Assembly: GCF_000988165.1 (NCBI RefSeq)
Contig: NW_020169307.1
Location: 1 to 64,000 of the forward strand
Direction of reading: 5' to 3'
Origin: Vairimorpha ceranae
Taxonomy: Eukaryota > Microsporidia > Nosematidae
DNA length: 64,000 bases
Shown here piece after piece: positions 40,257 through 48,732 of this stretch; the stretch's first letter is position 1, and each line of letters starts with the position of its first letter. The translations under genes were made by a program, and so were the position numbers. The notes under the pieces were generated by a model. That model had not been told where the DNA came from. It made no database searches and was given only the letters and a program-made list of their open reading frames with translations.

Positions 40257-40892
40257 ATGGCAAAACCAAAATTTCAAGGTAAAGCAGTTTCTGAAAAAAA
40301 AGATATTTTCCTTCATAATCAGTTTTCTAAGAAATTTGGAGATCTTAAATATTTTAGAGAAATTATAAGAGATGGAAATTGCCTTTATATCAGTCTATCA
40401 GTACAAATTATTACTTTTGCACGCGAAAATTCTTCATTTTCAAGTGAGTGGATTTCCTTTACAGACAGAGTTAAAAACTATTTGACAAATTTAAATATTG
40501 ATGAAGTTGTGTATATTAATAATATAGAAGCATTTAATGATATTATTAACAGTGATGAGAAACTAGAAGATGTATGTCTGGAGAGGTGGTATGAAATTAT
40601 TTATTTAATACGTCTTGCCATTTCAGCACAAATGAGAATAAATTCTGAGTTATATCAGCCTTATATCCCCGATATGACGGTAGAAACATATTGTAAAAAA
40701 TTTATAGAACCTTTTTACATTGAAGCTGGGTATCTTGAGATTTGTGCTCTAGTTGAAATTTTACCCCTTTCTATAGAAGTTATTGATATTCAAGAGAATA
40801 ACGAAAATTGCAGTAGATTATACGGAATGTATGAGCAAAAAATAACAATATTACACACACCTAATCACTTTGAACCTGTTTACTACAAGTAA
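40257..40892 (+). CDS. Otubain-type OTU deubiquitinase (C65)
   Basis: Cleaves ubiquitin chains. 211 residues, nearly all otubain fold. Catalytic Asp39 and Cys42 lie in RDGNCLY, and His204 in PNHFEPVYY. Otubain-specific blocks include YCKKFIEPFYIEAGYLEICALVE. The N-terminus is shorter than in OTUB1, so the E2-inhibiting arm is reduced. CCCCC at 40246-40250 sits just upstream of the ATG. The other strand carries a convergent gene ending 42 bp later. Confidence 0.87.
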   Translation: MAKPKFQGKAVSEKKDIFLHNQFSKKFGDLKYFREIIRDGNCLYISLSVQIITFARENSSFSSEWISFTDRVKNYLTNLNIDEVVYINNIEAFNDIINSDEKLEDVCLERWYEIIYLIRLAISAQMRINSELYQPYIPDMTVETYCKKFIEPFYIEAGYLEICALVEILPLSIEVIDIQENNENCSRLYGMYEQKITILHTPNHFEPVYYK

Positions 40893-40934
40893 TATTTGTT
40901 ACATGTATTTAATAAAAAATTTCAAAAAAATTTC

Positions 40935-41597
40935 TCATGCAAAAATGTTTAATTCTGCCTTATTGCATATCTTAGCTAGTGTTTGTATACTTACATTTAG
41001 CTTATACGCATTATTTTTGTGTAATACAATTTCTTTATCTACTAATCCATTAAGTTTAAGTTTTAACAAAAATAAATTTTGTATTTTTTCATCAATGCCT
41101 TGTACACAAGATAATATTTTAAAAATATCTGAATATTTTGAAACTGCATAAAGGAGTAATACCTCATAATAGTCAAAAAATATTTCTACATATTTTTCTA
41201 TAATACTTTCTTGTATACAAATCTTATTATATAATTCATGTATTGTATAAGTGTTATATGTATCAATAACTTTTTTACTGTTTTTGTATGATTTATAAAA
41301 CATTAATTTATCTGTGTATGTAGGAGTAAACACATATTGCACAAAATTAATGTTATAAATATTAGAATATAGAATTATTTTTTTGTGATTTAAATTTAGA
41401 TTTTTTAAGGATGTGTAAATATGAATATCATTTGGACTATCAGAACTTGCATTCCAAGAATGCAAATAAAACGTAATATTGTTGTAATCTAAAAACTTAA
41501 TAAATGTTTTTATATCTTCTCTACTGATGATCTGTATTTTATAACAATCTTCAGACTGTATAATATTTAATAGTTTACCGAGGGATTCCTCAAACAT
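40935..41597 (-). CDS. Unknown protein, possible ORC-like lid and winged helix
   Basis: 220 residues, not firmly recognised. The middle alternates short strands and helices (KKIILYSNIYNINF, then a segment ending DKLMFY), loosely like the sensor region of an AAA+ origin-recognition subunit. The C-terminal 70 residues could form a winged helix. No Walker A is present. CCT (GGA on plus) just before the ATG supports the start. The functional idea is weak. Confidence 0.6.
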   Translation of the reverse strand: MFEESLGKLLNIIQSEDCYKIQIISREDIKTFIKFLDYNNITFYLHSWNASSDSPNDIHIYTSLKNLNLNHKKIILYSNIYNINFVQYVFTPTYTDKLMFYKSYKNSKKVIDTYNTYTIHELYNKICIQESIIEKYVEIFFDYYEVLLLYAVSKYSDIFKILSCVQGIDEKIQNLFLLKLKLNGLVDKEIVLHKNNAYKLNVSIQTLAKICNKAELNIFA

Positions 41598-42596
41598 TTA
41601 AGGATACAATTTAATAATTAATTACTATAGATTTAACGTATAAAATAATGTTATTATTATGTAACTAAATCAAATAATTAAAATTGATTACTAATGCTTT
41701 TGTATTAAATTGTATTATGTAAGTTTAACTAAAATAACTATTCACTTAATATCGCTATAATTTTTTTATATTTACTTAAATTTTCAAGTTTGATAATGAA
41801 TTATTGTGTGAATAAAGATATAAATTAGTTATAGTTATCAATATATAACTTTAAAAACCATGATTAACATTTGTTATAAATGATTTTTAAATTTAGCACT
41901 TGTATTTAATGACTTTTATATAAATTATTATTTTAAACAAGTAAGTAATCACTAGATAATTTGTTTTTATACAATAATGAATCGTTTATTTTAGAAATAG
42001 CTTTGTCATTATGCCTGTTTATGTTAATATCAGCCTTTTGCAAGTAGTAATTTCTTTTCTGCCTTGTTATTAATCTATTCATAAAATTATGAAAAAAAAT
42101 TATAAATAATATTTTTATTGATTGGCTTTCTTCCTGCATGAGTCAGAAAATTATTAAAAATTATTAAAACTAAACATTATTGTTCCTCGACAAAAATTTT
42201 TACAAAACATGATAAGTAAGCATTTTTACTTTTTTATTTTTATGGATTTAAAATGTGCTATTAATATTAAAATTGTGCATTAATTGTAAAATTTAAATAA
42301 AGCATAATTTTTAGAAAAAATAGTCAAATTGTTACTTAAAATTATACAATTTACCTTTAATTATTTATTTTCTGTACAAAATAGTTTTATAAAAAAGTTG
42401 TGATAAAAGAAATATCACAGTTATAATTTTATATATTAAGATAACATTCATATTTAAATTTTTATTATAGATAAATTTGACTAATTAAATAACATTAACA
42501 TCTCGATGAAATATAAATTACAATCTTAATTCTACTGTGTAAAAAGTTATTTATCACAAGTTAGCATCTTTCTTTATAATTTTCTTTACCCTTTAA
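41598..42596. other. Spacer with dispersed repeat copy 3
   Basis: AT-rich. The only readable structure is the inverted repeat copy at 42100-42192. A 68-codon minus frame at 41933-42139 begins inside that copy and then runs into AT-rich noise. Confidence 0.5.
42100..42192 (-). repeat. Dispersed repeat, copy 3 (inverted)
   Basis: On the minus strand: TGTCGAGGAACAATAATG, then TTTTCTGACTCATGCAGGAA and AATCAATAAAAATATTATTT. Closest to copies 1 and 2 in the central 25 bases. Confidence 0.8.
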
Positions 42597-44177
42597 ATGA
42601 CAAAGAGTCCTTGCCAGTTATTTGATAGAAATCATATAATTATTGAAAATATGATATTTATGTTATGTGGCATTGATACCGAATATCTATCTATTGGTAT
42701 GAAAAATAAAAAATACGCTCTACTTTTAGAAGGAAATTATCCTCTTGAATACCTTTTTCCTTTTGAAGAAATTTGCATAAATGTTAGAATTACACATAAA
42801 TTCATTTTTAAAAATATTTCTTATGAAAATTGCATAAAAAAAATAATTAGCGACTTTTTTTTAAAGCATAAAAAGTTGTATCTCCTGAAAATTGAAGAAA
42901 ACAGGAATACACGAGATTTAGAAACTTTATATGTTAGTATACAAAGTTTTATAGAATTATTTAGAGATTTTAAGTTCATTATTGATGCTTGTAGAACATC
43001 TGATGACTCAGAAATATATTATAATATTTTCTCTGTACTAGAAAAACCTATTTTTAAAGATTTAAAAAAATCTATTACTAAACATTTTGATGATAATATT
43101 ATTAATTGGATAATATACGGTAGTTTATCGTCTTCATTTTTTATTACAGAACATAATTTAAATCTAGAAAATATTGAAGAAGGATTTTGGAAATCTAAAT
43201 ATTATTTAAAACCTAGTGCTAAATCAGAGGAAAATGAAAAAATATTAAAATGTGGTAAATTGGTCCAATTACTTAATTGTTTAGATATTAATATTATTAA
43301 TTATATCAGTCAAGATATAATACTTAAGAAAGGAATATCTGGCACACTTTCTTTTGTAAAAGACATAACCTACAATTTGTTATGTAAAGATTTACAATAT
43401 GAAATTTTTTTAATGGAAAAATATCTGTTATTGCAAGATATGTCATTTTATAGCGATTTATTTACAGATTTATACAATGATAGATCATTTAACTTATCTA
43501 ACGATTTTTCTATACATTCAGAAGAAAATAAGAAATTAATTCGCAAAATTAATTTATTTAAAAAAGTAGACATGATTTGTTTTAAATTAACAAATTATGA
43601 CATAAATAACACTATTTATAAAATTTTAAATACAGATTTACAAGTCAAAAATAACCAATCGATTTTAGAATTTATTACACTAGACTTTAATCCTAAAATT
43701 CTAAAATTAATACTAACAAAAAAAGATTTTATAGAGTTAGAAATAATTTTTAGGTTTTTATTTACTTTTTCTGTTATTCAATTTTTTTTACAGAAAAATT
43801 TTCACTATCGATTTTCAAAATTAATGTTGTGTTTTGTACAGCATCTAAAATTTTCAATTTTTTCAGATCTAAAAAATATTATATTTAGTGATATAGATAA
43901 CCTTATAAGAGATATTAATAACACTATTTTAAAGTATCTAAAAAATCTTTTTTTAATTTCTAGTGATACATATTTAATATTATCACAAATTATAGATTTA
44001 ACTTTTAATTTTATAGGTCTTGACAAAAAAGAAGAATGTATAAATTTAGAAGAATTTGAAATTAAGTTTTTTTTGATTGTTAAACAGCTTTATAAAAAGT
44101 TGAAACATGATAATTGTGACTGGTGGTTTTTAAATGCGTTAGAATGTTTATGTAATGAAAATTTGTATATGTTGTAA
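42597..44177 (+). CDS. Gamma-tubulin complex component (GCP/Spc97-Spc98 family)
   Basis: Part of the complex that seeds microtubules at the spindle plaque. 526 residues versus about 850 in yeast. GRIP1-like region: INWIIYGSLSSSFFI and GFWKSKYYLKP, then ILKCGKLVQLLNCLDI, matching the family order W-x-x-x-G-x-L...E/F-F-I, then FW/Y, then IL-x-x-G-K-x-L. The GRIP2 half is helical with MEKYLLLQDMSFYSDLF (family: K-x-Y-x-L-L-x-x-x-D-F). GCP2 versus GCP3 cannot be decided. CCC at 42590-42592 precedes the ATG. Confidence 0.85.
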   Translation: MTKSPCQLFDRNHIIIENMIFMLCGIDTEYLSIGMKNKKYALLLEGNYPLEYLFPFEEICINVRITHKFIFKNISYENCIKKIISDFFLKHKKLYLLKIEENRNTRDLETLYVSIQSFIELFRDFKFIIDACRTSDDSEIYYNIFSVLEKPIFKDLKKSITKHFDDNIINWIIYGSLSSSFFITEHNLNLENIEEGFWKSKYYLKPSAKSEENEKILKCGKLVQLLNCLDINIINYISQDIILKKGISGTLSFVKDITYNLLCKDLQYEIFLMEKYLLLQDMSFYSDLFTDLYNDRSFNLSNDFSIHSEENKKLIRKINLFKKVDMICFKLTNYDINNTIYKILNTDLQVKNNQSILEFITLDFNPKILKLILTKKDFIELEIIFRFLFTFSVIQFFLQKNFHYRFSKLMLCFVQHLKFSIFSDLKNIIFSDIDNLIRDINNTILKYLKNLFLISSDTYLILSQIIDLTFNFIGLDKKEECINLEEFEIKFFLIVKQLYKKLKHDNCDWWFLNALECLCNENLYML

Positions 44178-44207
44178 ACAAAATGTTTATATTAAATTAA
44201 AATTTAT

Positions 44208-44876
44208 TTATATGCTTAATACAATTTTGCTAAAAACGGCATCAATCTTCTTCTTTTCAACGGTTGCATTAATAAAATTTTTGTACACTTCGGGAAATCT
44301 ACCATCTTCGTGGTTTTTAAGTCCTGCTTTTAAATTTTCGACAATGTAAATGGCTTTATTGTACAGCCAAACATTTCTATCTTCTGGGGCTAGTGTGCTT
44401 AATTCTTGGTCGTCTTTAACATTGTTGTATTTTGTGCTCTGTGCATCCATTAAGTTTTTAAGTCTTAAAATCATGCTACTTAGATTTGTCACTCTGGCTT
44501 GTAAATAAGGACCCTGTGTTTCAAGCCAGAATGGGTCAAGGTCTCTTATTGATTTAATATTAGTATTTAAGCCATTTACAATAGAAGACTTAAGCTTATC
44601 ATCCATTTCAAAAAAGTCAGAATCATACCACTTCTTAAAATCTGGGCTGTTTGTAGAAAAATAAATATAGTAGTGACTTAATAAGTATCTTATTTCTCCA
44701 TATATTTTCCCTACAATGGTATCTGCTAAATCCTTCTTAGAGATATGAGTAACATCAGGAACTGCAGACAGCTCAGTAGGAACTACTAGTTTATGTTCTT
44801 CATCAAATAGATTGTAAGCCTCTGTATTATCAATGTCTGTGAACGTGTATACAAATATTAAAAGGAGTGTAATCAT
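44208..44876 (-). CDS. Secreted protein, unknown
   Basis: 222 residues. Residues 1-19 form a signal peptide (MITLLLIFVYTFTD...). The mature part is helical, polar, without Cys pairs or membrane segments, and is less AT-rich in codon choice than its neighbours. No CCC motif before the ATG. It converges with the gamma-tubulin-complex gene, 30 bp apart. It could be a conserved microsporidian secreted or spore protein, but no named family is recognised. Confidence 0.72.
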   Translation of the reverse strand: MITLLLIFVYTFTDIDNTEAYNLFDEEHKLVVPTELSAVPDVTHISKKDLADTIVGKIYGEIRYLLSHYYIYFSTNSPDFKKWYDSDFFEMDDKLKSSIVNGLNTNIKSIRDLDPFWLETQGPYLQARVTNLSSMILRLKNLMDAQSTKYNNVKDDQELSTLAPEDRNVWLYNKAIYIVENLKAGLKNHEDGRFPEVYKNFINATVEKKKIDAVFSKIVLSI

Positions 44877-44980
44877 AAAAAAATCGAAGAAAATATTTTT
44901 TTATTTTAAAAATGTAAAACATGTTTCAAAGTGAATCAATAAAATATTATATCGTTTTTAATTAAAAAAATCATCACATA

Positions 44981-45493
44981 TTAATAAGTTGCAGGAATAA
45001 ATCGCTCAACAGTTGATCTTTGTCCTCTAAATGATACTATAGGAACCCCCTGAATATTTTTTATTCTTTGTTTTAAACCAACATCAGAAGTAGCCACAAC
45101 ATAACATTTGTGTTCAGTAACACGATCCAGGATACAATCATCCGCGTAGGTTCCCTTATGGTCACATTTAAGACGCACAATATCTTGTCCTCTTACTAAA
45201 GCCAAAGCAACTCTATAAGGACGTCCTAGTTTTTCTAACTCTGCTATAACACAATCAGTTATATGCATTTTTACATTTCCATCTAAAACTGTCCATAGTT
45301 CATTTTTCACATCTTTCTTTTTACGAACACAATCGTTAATATAATTTGTGTCTAATAAAACATTATATGGAGGTCTTAGCGAGTGAGAAAAGGCAAATTC
45401 TTCACTAAATGTAGGAACATTAATATTTTTAAGTGGTTCTTTTTCATTATTCTTATTCTTTCTTAAATTTAGTATTTTTTTCATTTTTCTCAT
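44981..45493 (-). CDS. FCF1: FCF1/UTP24, PIN-domain nuclease of the SSU processome
   Basis: Cuts pre-rRNA at early sites during 18S maturation. 170 residues from the ATG at 45493, set by CCC (GGG at 45496-45498). The frame also allows an ATG at 45526, which would overlap the next gene. PIN active-site acids are seen in VLLDTNYIND, ITDCVIAELEKLG, HKGTYADDC and VATSD. PGVPIV-type (here QGVPIV) and RSTVERF finish the domain. A basic N-terminal tail is retained. Confidence 0.94.
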   Translation of the reverse strand: MRKMKKILNLRKNKNNEKEPLKNINVPTFSEEFAFSHSLRPPYNVLLDTNYINDCVRKKKDVKNELWTVLDGNVKMHITDCVIAELEKLGRPYRVALALVRGQDIVRLKCDHKGTYADDCILDRVTEHKCYVVATSDVGLKQRIKNIQGVPIVSFRGQRSTVERFIPATY

Positions 45494-45519
45494 GAGGGAG
45501 TAAAAATCTTCCCTTTTTA
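45494..45519. promoter_or_regulatory. 26-bp shared divergent start region
   Basis: Carries both C-rich start motifs, GGG at 45496-45498 for FCF1 and CCC at 45511-45513 for the YTM1-like gene. Two ribosome-assembly genes share it. Confidence 0.55.
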
Positions 45520-46548
45520 ATGACAAACGTTTTAGTCGAGCTAGTAGAAAAAGATGGTTTAAGTCATATTATTCACATAGAAGATACGTTTAATGCCGAA
45601 GATTTACAAAATTATCTTAATTTAATAAAAAATAGTAATGAATTTTACACATTTTACATTGAGAATGAAGTTTTTAAAACAAGTATTAAAAATATTATAG
45701 AAAAATACAGTTATAGTTATGAAACGAAAATAATTATAGAAGTCGAACCCGACAAAAATAAATTTGATGTAGAAATAGACTTTGATGAGTCAATATCATT
45801 TATAAAATATTGTGAAAAGCAAAATTGTATTATTGTAGGCTTATATTTAACTGATATGAAAATATTTGACAACGGGTTAATACAAAATTTTAGCAATGAA
45901 ATCGGTAGATACGTTGATGTACGAAATTTTGCATCGGATAGGAATTTACAAGTAGCTTATTCTACAGAAAAAGGGATTTTTAATATAACAGAAGGTAAAA
46001 TATATCCTACTGAAAATATTTCTGCACTTCAAGCTATTAATGGCAAGATTTTTTATGGACAGACCGATGGTAAGTGCTATGAATTAAATGACTGCGCTAC
46101 GTGTATAGCAGATACAAATGGGTATAAAATTGTTAAGATTTTACATTTATACGATAAAATACTATTTATTGCCAGTAACGGATCTATAATTTACTACAAT
46201 AATAACTGTAATTCAGTAAAAAAGAACTATTTTATAACATCTGCTGATTCATTTAATAATATTTTATACTTGGGAACATCTACTAATATGTTTTATATTG
46301 TCAAAGATGATACAGAAACAGGTTACCAAGTAGATATTAGATATATTGATTTTATTAAAGTTTTGAATGAAAATTTATTGATTATTTCGGGTCAATATCT
46401 TGTACAAATAATCCAATTAGATCCATACAAAGTTTTAAATGAATTTAAATTTGTGGTTGAAATTAGTGGGATTGCTGTAAGCAAAGGTAAATTGTTTATT
46501 AGTTCTGGTACTAAACTGTTTGGTACCAAAACTAAATTTTCGCAATAA
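45520..46548 (+). CDS. YTM1: YTM1/WDR12-like ribosome biogenesis protein
   Basis: 342 residues. The N-terminal 80 residues fit the NLE domain (VLVELVEKDG, LQNYLNLIKNSNEFYTFYIE, then TSIKNIIEKYSYSYETKIIIEVE), which in Ytm1 and Rsa4 is gripped by the Rea1 ATPase. The rest is beta-rich with repeat-like spacing of short strands (YDKILFIASNG, NILYLGTSTN, NLLIISGQYL), probably a much diverged WD40 propeller. Divergent pairing with FCF1 suits co-expression. It is shorter than yeast Ytm1 (460). Rsa4/NLE1 is the alternative. Confidence 0.65.
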   Translation: MTNVLVELVEKDGLSHIIHIEDTFNAEDLQNYLNLIKNSNEFYTFYIENEVFKTSIKNIIEKYSYSYETKIIIEVEPDKNKFDVEIDFDESISFIKYCEKQNCIIVGLYLTDMKIFDNGLIQNFSNEIGRYVDVRNFASDRNLQVAYSTEKGIFNITEGKIYPTENISALQAINGKIFYGQTDGKCYELNDCATCIADTNGYKIVKILHLYDKILFIASNGSIIYYNNNCNSVKKNYFITSADSFNNILYLGTSTNMFYIVKDDTETGYQVDIRYIDFIKVLNENLLIISGQYLVQIIQLDPYKVLNEFKFVVEISGIAVSKGKLFISSGTKLFGTKTKFSQ

Positions 46549-47274
46549 AATGTCAAAAAATTAAACTTTTTTTTAAATGTTATAAGTTTAGCGGCATTTT
46601 CTAATGTTTAATTAAGTAAATTTTTATTTATCATTGCAGAAAAAATAATAATTTAAAACAGAATTAGCTTATGCGATGAATAAAAAAAAAATAAAAAGTT
46701 TATTATCAAAAATAAAAAAACAGTAACGGAAGAATAACAACCAGGGCACTAAAAACTTCGCTGTAAAAATAAAATATCAATTTTGTGCTTGCACGCCGGC
46801 ATATTTTTACGGCCTTGCTTGTAAGAAAAAAAAGCGTTCCCTCAAAAACAAGGTCTTTTTTCTACTTAAGACCATCTCTCACCTTAAGTGAGTATACAGA
46901 ACAACATCACCTGCCACAATACACAAATTAAGAACAAAACCCAGTTCAGCGGGAGCTGATTTTTATTATTATTTTAAAAAACATTTAAATTTAAATGCTA
47001 CTGCATCAATAATTTGCTATTCCAATGTGCAATCTTCATAAATAAAAAACACAGACGCTTTTTAAACTTTTTGTGCCTAGTAGTTCTTGTAAAAAATTAT
47101 TTACAAAATAAAAATTGTACAACAATTAGAACACATATTTAAATACTGATAAAGGTTAAATTAGCCAAGAGCAAAAGTATTACAAAATAAACTATATTAA
47201 GAGACACCAAATGTCTAACAAACACAATGGATACAACAATATACAAAGTTTTTAAGACGATAAGATAAATAAAT
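46549..47274. other. Spacer holding a structured-RNA candidate
   Basis: Both ends are AT-rich. The middle (46720-46970) is distinctly less AT-rich and full of inverted repeats; see the ncRNA entry. No open frame. Confidence 0.5.
46720..46970 (+). ncRNA. Candidate structured non-coding RNA, class unknown
   Basis: No coding frame, yet base composition and pairing stand out. A 12-bp stem (46760-46771 with 46802-46813, one G-U) encloses a CUUG-tetraloop hairpin (46785-46794). A GGUCUU/AAGACC hairpin spans 46852-46873. CUCAC/GUGAG spans 46878-46892. UCAGC-GGGA-GCUGA (46946-46959) has a GNRA loop and runs into a T-rich stretch (46960 onward) like a Pol III terminator. The G-U pair and both tetraloops favour the plus strand. 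I do not recognise it as RNase P, MRP, SRP, U1-U6 or U3. It lies next to a Ro/TROVE-like protein gene. Confidence 0.5.
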
Positions 47275-48732
47275 TTATTCGAAATTATACCTCGGGACAT
47301 ATATTACGTCATACATAAGCATTAGGGGATCACAAGCTTTTTCAATATTCATACCGCTGAAAATTTTTTTAACAATTGTTGGAGAGAACCCTGAAACTAG
47401 TAATGTACCAGCCTCATCCTTCTTAACTGGAAAATGCTTTTCTCTTGATTGTATATTCCAAAAAATAACTAATGGTCTTTCAAGTCCTGCTTCCTCATAT
47501 TTCTTTTTAAAATCTTCATAAATCGTGCACAGCTTGTCCTCATCTTCTTTAGATTTATTTACTGCGTCATCAAATTCCATGTCCGATAAAATAATAAGAG
47601 CCTTAGGCAAATCCTCTTTTTTAACATTTTTCTTTTGTGCTACAGACAAAATTAGTTCAAAAGCTGCAGTAATGTTAGTATTACCTCCCCATTCCATTTT
47701 ATCTATTGCTTTTACCTTTTCTTCCAGAGTTTTGAAATCGTTTAAATCTAAAAATTGAGGATACGCATCAAAATTGAGTATAAGATTATGAAAAGCACCC
47801 TTTTGCTTTGCTGCAATATAAAGTCCAAGCGACGTTGCAACGTCTCTACATGATAAGCTACCTTTTTTTGAATCTACTCCAATTCCTCCATTCATTGAAT
47901 CAGATGAATCAACCATTGGCAGAAAACCTCCGACATCCATGGTGTTCACCATCTTTTCCCATTGCTGCTCCGCAACTTCAGGTCCAGCAGTTCTTAAAGA
48001 CTTTATTACGTCATAAGGATATATTGCTGATACATTAATTTTTGTTTTTCCCTCCGCGACGTCATTTACATACTTTAATAATCGTCCTGGACAATTTTTT
48101 TTAAAAACCTTTGCATGTCGAGCCATTGCTAACGACGGGACTTTTTTAAAGTCAATTTCTCCCCAATTTTTATTGCATATATCAGTCTCAACAACCTTAG
48201 TAGCACCAACTAAAAATTTTCTGTACTCCCTTGCTCCCATATTCCACTGTTTTCTAAGCCTAGAAGCAATTTTACCTTGTCTTGGCATCCATTTTGCGGC
48301 AAGCGAATAATTCACAGTTTCAACAATCTGTTCATCTATTGCAGCTTTAATCTTATTTGCAACAAATTTAAATCCTTCATCAGTTTTAGCAACAAGAATA
48401 TCATCCCATCTTCCTAAAAAAGGAGCTTTTTCAACCATCTTTTTAAAATAATCAAAATTAGCTTCTTCCAAATAAGCTAAAATATCCCTAAAATGTTCTC
48501 TCTCCCCTAATCCCTCCTTTATATCTCTAGAATAAAGAACTATTCTTAAGACTTCTTTAGGCTGTATCTTAAAGGCCTTCTTGAAATAATTAATTATAGA
48601 CATCCCTCTACTTGCACCCATCATAACAAAAAGATCCAATGAAAAATTACCCGTAGACTTAAAGGCCAATGCACGGTTTTCTGTAAGTGTTAAGTTTTTG
48701 ACTTTTTTATTGACTTTTTTAGAAATTTTCAT
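47275..48732 (-). CDS. DUF2828-type protein: TROVE-like helical domain plus vWA
   Basis: 485 residues. The N-terminal half is helical and reads like the DUF2828/TROVE-type module (ENRALAFKSTGNFSLDLF, IVLYSRDIKEGLGEREHF, APFLGRWDDIL, then LAAKWMPRQGK). The C-terminal half is a von Willebrand A domain with MIDAS VDSSDSMNG, then GLYIAAKQKG, WGGNTNITAAFELIL and LIILSDMEFDD, ending in LVSGFSP. Ro60, with the same layout, binds misfolded and Y RNAs. DUF2828 proteins occur in bacteria, phages, large viruses, plants and some fungi. CCC (GGG 48736-48738) precedes the ATG, so the gene is locally adapted. Biochemical role unknown. Confidence 0.85.
   Translation of the reverse strand: MKISKKVNKKVKNLTLTENRALAFKSTGNFSLDLFVMMGASRGMSIINYFKKAFKIQPKEVLRIVLYSRDIKEGLGEREHFRDILAYLEEANFDYFKKMVEKAPFLGRWDDILVAKTDEGFKFVANKIKAAIDEQIVETVNYSLAAKWMPRQGKIASRLRKQWNMGAREYRKFLVGATKVVETDICNKNWGEIDFKKVPSLAMARHAKVFKKNCPGRLLKYVNDVAEGKTKINVSAIYPYDVIKSLRTAGPEVAEQQWEKMVNTMDVGGFLPMVDSSDSMNGGIGVDSKKGSLSCRDVATSLGLYIAAKQKGAFHNLILNFDAYPQFLDLNDFKTLEEKVKAIDKMEWGGNTNITAAFELILSVAQKKNVKKEDLPKALIILSDMEFDDAVNKSKEDEDKLCTIYEDFKKKYEEAGLERPLVIFWNIQSREKHFPVKKDEAGTLLVSGFSPTIVKKIFSGMNIEKACDPLMLMYDVIYVPRYNFE

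Noticed and set aside
40870..41151. A 93-codon plus frame with a hydrophobic start
   Set aside because: It begins inside the otubain gene and runs opposite the C-terminus of the gene at 40935-41597, which has the better start motif.
41933..42139. A 68-codon minus frame starting MQEES
   Set aside because: Its start is the core of the dispersed repeat; after about ten codons it is AT noise, and the other copies break off even sooner.
45494..45526. Longer N-terminus for FCF1
   Set aside because: It would overlap the neighbouring start codon; CCC sits before the inner ATG at 45493.
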